From Crocinitomicaceae bacterium (GTDB lineage Bacteria; Bacteroidota; Bacteroidia; Flavobacteriales_G; Salibacteraceae), in contig JAAZVO010000150.1 of NCBI GenBank assembly GCA_018623405.1, positions 1 through 6,703 on the forward strand: DNA of 6,703 bases. Direction: 5' to 3'. Each line of letters starts with the position of its first letter. The first letter of the stretch is position 1. A model generated the notes under the pieces. It was not told where the DNA came from. It saw only the letters and a list, made by a program, of their open reading frames with translations, and did not search any database. The position numbers and the translations under genes were made by a program. This document shows positions 6,470 to 6,703 of the stretch, one piece after another.

Positions 6470-6703
6470 CTAAAAATTTTTCAAAACCCTTTTTACATCC
6501 CACAAATAGCTGCTTCCAAATAACAGCAGGTGTACCAAAAGTGGGTATAAATTGCAAATGGCTACTCTGCTTTCCCATCCTTTAGCCAAAGGATAGGCTT
6601 CGTTGTAATACTCATAAAACTCCGGATTAAAACCTCCAAATAGCTTGGTCATGGCAATGTCCATTTCTCTGTGACCATAATATACAGCAGGGTCAAAAAT
6701 GGC
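6470..6703 (-). CDS. Fructosamine kinase family protein, C-terminal fragment (start lies beyond the window)
   Basis: The last 77 codons plus a TAG stop (6472-6470) are present, and the gene runs off the right edge. The fragment opens with AIFDPAVYYGHREMDIAM, the family's Mg-binding DPA(x)YYGHRE(x)D signature, which corresponds to the DFG region of protein kinases. It continues with KLFGGFNPEFYEYYNEAYPL and ends in a helical tail with YPLLVHLLLFGSSYL. These are hallmarks of the fructosamine-3-kinase/ketosamine-3-kinase family (APH-like kinase fold), which phosphorylates sugar-amine adducts on proteins or small molecules so that they break down. The catalytic loop and ATP-binding N-lobe lie outside the window, so activity cannot be judged. 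The gene converges on the lipoprotein gene, with one base between the two stop codons. Confidence 0.93.
   Translation of the reverse strand, partial: AIFDPAVYYGHREMDIAMTKLFGGFNPEFYEYYNEAYPLAKGWESRVAICNLYPLLVHLLLFGSSYLWDVKRVLKNF

Noticed and set aside
6366..6578. Minus-strand 70-codon open frame across the convergent junction
   Set aside because: It overlaps both the lipoprotein C-terminus and the fructosamine kinase tail in a different frame, and the kinase frame has clear family motifs.
1..6703. A phage, CRISPR, toxin-antitoxin or defence system
   Set aside because: No integrase, transposase, repeat-spacer pattern, nuclease or toxin-like small gene pair is visible. The genes are housekeeping and envelope types with uniform composition.

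Overview
The window looks like ordinary chromosomal DNA from a member of the Bacteroidota, probably a flavobacteria-like marine or free-living lineage. The DNA is AT-rich. One protein carries a C-terminal type IX secretion (T9SS) sorting domain, a system confined to this phylum. Two upstream regions contain exact matches to the Bacteroidota promoter element TAnnTTTG. No start shows a strong Shine-Dalgarno sequence, and the isoleucyl-tRNA synthetase is the eukaryote-like type 2 form. I see no mobile elements, RNA genes, CRISPR arrays or large repeats. Genes fill almost all of the sequence, and the longest gap is about 93 bases.

Layout from left to right: (1) Positions 1-3066, minus strand: ileS, lacking only its C-terminal end, which lies beyond the left edge. 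Its class I signature motif is the swapped form GIHH instead of HIGH. (2) Positions 3160-3687, minus strand: a small HEAT-like alpha-helical repeat protein with a TTG start, sitting 3 nt behind (3) positions 3691-4122, minus strand: a RidA/YjgF-family protein resembling 2-aminomuconate deaminases. These two genes are probably co-transcribed, while ileS has its own promoter candidate in the 93-base gap. (4) Positions 4203-5813, plus strand, divergent from the RidA gene: a secreted lysyl-endopeptidase-like serine protease with signal peptide, propeptide, complete catalytic triad and T9SS tail. (5) Positions 5815-6468, plus strand: a lipoprotein starting one base after the protease stop, so the two almost certainly form an operon. 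(6) Positions 6470-6703, minus strand: the C-terminal end of a fructosamine kinase family protein, converging on the lipoprotein gene with one base between the stop codons.

Functionally the window mixes housekeeping (translation, reactive-metabolite clean-up by RidA, probable deglycation by fructosamine kinase) with an envelope/secretion pair (protease and lipoprotein). I do not see a convincing new multigene system. The points most worth following are the GIHH motif with its predicted mupirocin hyper-resistance, the lysyl-endopeptidase-like active site with its His-to-Thr change, the tightly coupled uncharacterised lipoprotein, and the same-frame RidA-stop-HEAT junction with a TTG start.
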